A stretch of DNA of 6,229 nt from Deltaproteobacteria bacterium (GTDB lineage Bacteria; Desulfobacterota; GWC2-55-46): NCBI GenBank assembly GCA_021825035.1, contig JAKAIQ010000133.1:1-6229 (forward strand). The letters run 5' to 3'. Made by a program: the position numbers and the translations under genes. The notes under the pieces were generated by a model. The model ran no database searches. It saw only the letters and a program-made list of their open reading frames with translations, and had not been told where the DNA came from. This document shows positions 4,648 to 6,229 of the stretch, piece after piece; the first letter of the stretch is position 1, and every line of letters begins with the position of its first letter.

Positions 4648-6229
4648 TCAGATTACCTCCTTCTTGATTTTGAGGAACTCATCCGGGGATATGGTCTTCA
4701 CTATGTCCCTGCCCATGTCCCTCGTTGTTCCGGCGAGCTTTACGAGCTTTCCGGGCCTTGAGCCGGCCGACACCTTGACGCGCGTCGAGTTGAGGGCCAC
4801 TGCCCCGCTCTTCGGGTCTTCGACGTTCGGCAATATCTCTATGGGGTTTACCCCTCTGCCCTGCGCGTATCTGCCGTAAAGCCTGTGGCCCTGGCCTATG
4901 GGCATCGCTATGGTATCGGGCCTTATGGCAGGATTGACGAAAAGCGGCGTCTCGACCTTGCCGTACGGCGACTCGACCGAAACGACGTCCCCCTCCTGAA
5001 GCCCCGCCTTCGCCGCGGTCTTCGGGTTCATCTCGACCCATGAGTCCCAGACGACCGTGGTGACCGGGTCGGGAAGCTCCTGGAGCCAGGGGAGATTCGC
5101 GTTCCTGCCGTCAAGCAGGCCTGCCTGCGGATACAGCACGAGGTAGAAGGGATAGTCCTTTTCACTGCCTTCAAAGGCCGCGGGCCGCGGCGAAAGATAC
5201 GGCTCTACGGCCTTCGCCTGCACGGCAAGGCCCTTTCTCGCCGGCGCTTCCTTCGGCCACCAGCCTCCGGCGGCAAGAAGGTTTATCCAGAAGTGCTCGA
5301 AGTCGGGCGCGCTTGCCGCCATGGCCTTATTCTTCGAGTAAAGCCCTCTCCAGGAATCCTTCAAATATTCTTCGTAGGTGTTCCACTTGAACTTGGCCGC
5401 GACGCCTCCGCCCATGCCCTTGGAGACCGAGAGTATAGTGTCGCCGAGGCCCCTGGTCTGGAAGACCGGGCTTACCACCGGCTGCTGGAGCGTCGTCACA
5501 GGCATTCCGACCGACGGCTCGGAGACGCCGTCGCCCCACTCCTCGAGCGGCGTGTGGGACGGCAGAATGAGGTCGGCCAGGGCCGTGGTCTCGTCCATGA
5601 AGCTCGAAAAACTCGCGATGAACGGTATCTTTTTGAGGGCATCCTCCGCGCCCGCGCCCCTGGTGGACGTAAAGACCGGGTTCGTGTTGTAGACGAGAAG
5701 GGTCTTCACCTTCGAGGCCGAGGCCGCGGCCGTAAGCGACGAAAGCCTGCGGTCGAAGTCCATCCTGCCTCCGCCTATGAGGGTCTCCGGGTTCGGCGCG
5801 ACCGTGCCGCCGGGGCCGAGATTGCCGGCGAGGTGATTGAGGATGTTCGTGGCGACTATGCCGGAGATCCCGTTTTCGTAACCCGAGAGATTGTCTCCAC
5901 CGATGGCGAGGCTCGGCCGGTTTTCGGTAAACTCCTTCGCTATCCTCTCGATGCGCGGCCAATCGACGTCCGTTATCGCGTCCGCGTCTTTGGGAGTCAC
6001 CCTGTCGAGGAGCGCCTTCCAGGCCGATGCGTCCCCTCCTCTGTAATAGCCCTTGTCAACGATGACCTTCGCTATGGCGAGGGCCAGTATGGATTCGGTT
6101 CCAGGCCTCGCGGGCACCCACTCGTCGGCGCTCATCCCGGTCAGGGACATGCGGGGCTCGACCTGCACGAGCCTGCCCCTCGTATCGCCTCCCTCGCGCA
6201 TCGTGCCGTAGCCGAGGCTGTAGTTTACG
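4648..6229 (-). CDS. actB1: ACIII molybdopterin-oxidoreductase-like subunit (ActB1), N-terminus outside the window
   Basis: This homologue of molybdopterin oxidoreductases corresponds to the N-terminal part of canonical ActB. In characterised ACIII this domain has lost the molybdenum cofactor and is structural. The frame is open to the right edge (VNYSLGYGT before Met at 6201), so 527 visible residues, counting the first full codon at the edge, are a C-terminal part; any Tat signal lies upstream. Counting from that Met, landmarks are RGRLVQVEPRMSLTG (9-23) with the WVPARPGTESILALAIA segment typical of the CISM family, VYNTNPVFTSTRG, DLILPSHTPLEEWGD, and a C-terminal beta-barrel-like domain from about residue 350 (YPFYLVLYPQAG, MNPKTAAKAGLQEGDVV, YGKVETPLFV, PIGQGH). 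It ends in TGA at 4648-4650, abutting actB2. Whether it binds a pterin cannot be judged from this part. The set of neighbours makes a catalytic formate dehydrogenase or polysulfide reductase less likely. Confidence 0.9.
   Translation of the reverse strand, partial: VNYSLGYGTMREGGDTRGRLVQVEPRMSLTGMSADEWVPARPGTESILALAIAKVIVDKGYYRGGDASAWKALLDRVTPKDADAITDVDWPRIERIAKEFTENRPSLAIGGDNLSGYENGISGIVATNILNHLAGNLGPGGTVAPNPETLIGGGRMDFDRRLSSLTAAASASKVKTLLVYNTNPVFTSTRGAGAEDALKKIPFIASFSSFMDETTALADLILPSHTPLEEWGDGVSEPSVGMPVTTLQQPVVSPVFQTRGLGDTILSVSKGMGGGVAAKFKWNTYEEYLKDSWRGLYSKNKAMAASAPDFEHFWINLLAAGGWWPKEAPARKGLAVQAKAVEPYLSPRPAAFEGSEKDYPFYLVLYPQAGLLDGRNANLPWLQELPDPVTTVVWDSWVEMNPKTAAKAGLQEGDVVSVESPYGKVETPLFVNPAIRPDTIAMPIGQGHRLYGRYAQGRGVNPIEILPNVEDPKSGAVALNSTRVKVSAGSRPGKLVKLAGTTRDMGRDIVKTISPDEFLKIKKEVI
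4655..4662 (-). promoter_or_regulatory. Strong Shine-Dalgarno deciding the TTG start of actB2
   Basis: AAGGAGGT lies at the very end of actB1 and is followed, eight bases after GGAGG, by TTG at 4647. The nearest in-frame ATG (4635) would be 20 bases from GGAGG. The site therefore supports TTG initiation and tight translational coupling of the two halves of the split ActB. Confidence 0.75.

Noticed and set aside
2048..6229. Identification as Qrc, polysulfide reductase or formate dehydrogenase
   Set aside because: Those share the molybdopterin, Fe-S and NrfD modules, but the DUF3341 gene, monohaem cytochrome and second NrfD gene together are specific to ACIII-type operons.

Overview
This window is the 3' part of one minus-strand operon for a quinol-oxidising membrane complex of the Alternative Complex III (ACIII, Act) type. 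It probably comes from a bacterium with moderately high GC. Regular use of ATA (Ile) and AGG (Arg) codons, a split ActB and a likely selenoprotein would fit Desulfobacterota- or Nitrospirota-like lineages, but that placement is a weak inference. Every supported gene reads right to left, and spacing runs from a 17-base overlap to a 59-base gap. I see no internal promoter or terminator.

In transcription order: the C-terminal part of a molybdopterin-oxidoreductase-like subunit (ActB1; its N-terminus lies beyond the right edge), a ferredoxin-like iron-sulfur subunit (ActB2), the first NrfD-type membrane subunit (ActC), a DUF3341 subunit (ActD), a monohaem cytochrome c (ActE), a second NrfD-type subunit (ActF), and a small thioredoxin-like gene cut by the left edge. 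A pentahaem cytochrome ActA would be expected upstream, outside the window. From family knowledge, ActC/ActF and ActB oxidise membrane quinol, and electrons pass through ActA/ActE haems to a soluble carrier or an oxidase.

The most interesting region is the last gene. Read conventionally it stops at a TGA at 72-70. The frame then stays open for all 23 remaining codons to the window edge, and the downstream peptide looks like the normal C-terminus of this thioredoxin-like family. As I recall the family, a Cys sits exactly where this TGA is. Thirteen bases after the TGA there is a perfect 8-bp hairpin with a GGA loop, matching the geometry of a bacterial SECIS element. The gene is therefore best read as a candidate selenoprotein, with Sec72, co-transcribed with a respiratory complex.

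The second oddity is in ActB2: only 14 of the 16 cluster-binding cysteines of the four-cluster ferredoxin pattern are present. One loss (Thr127) fits the [3Fe-4S] cluster known in ACIII; the other (Gly171) is not explained by that.
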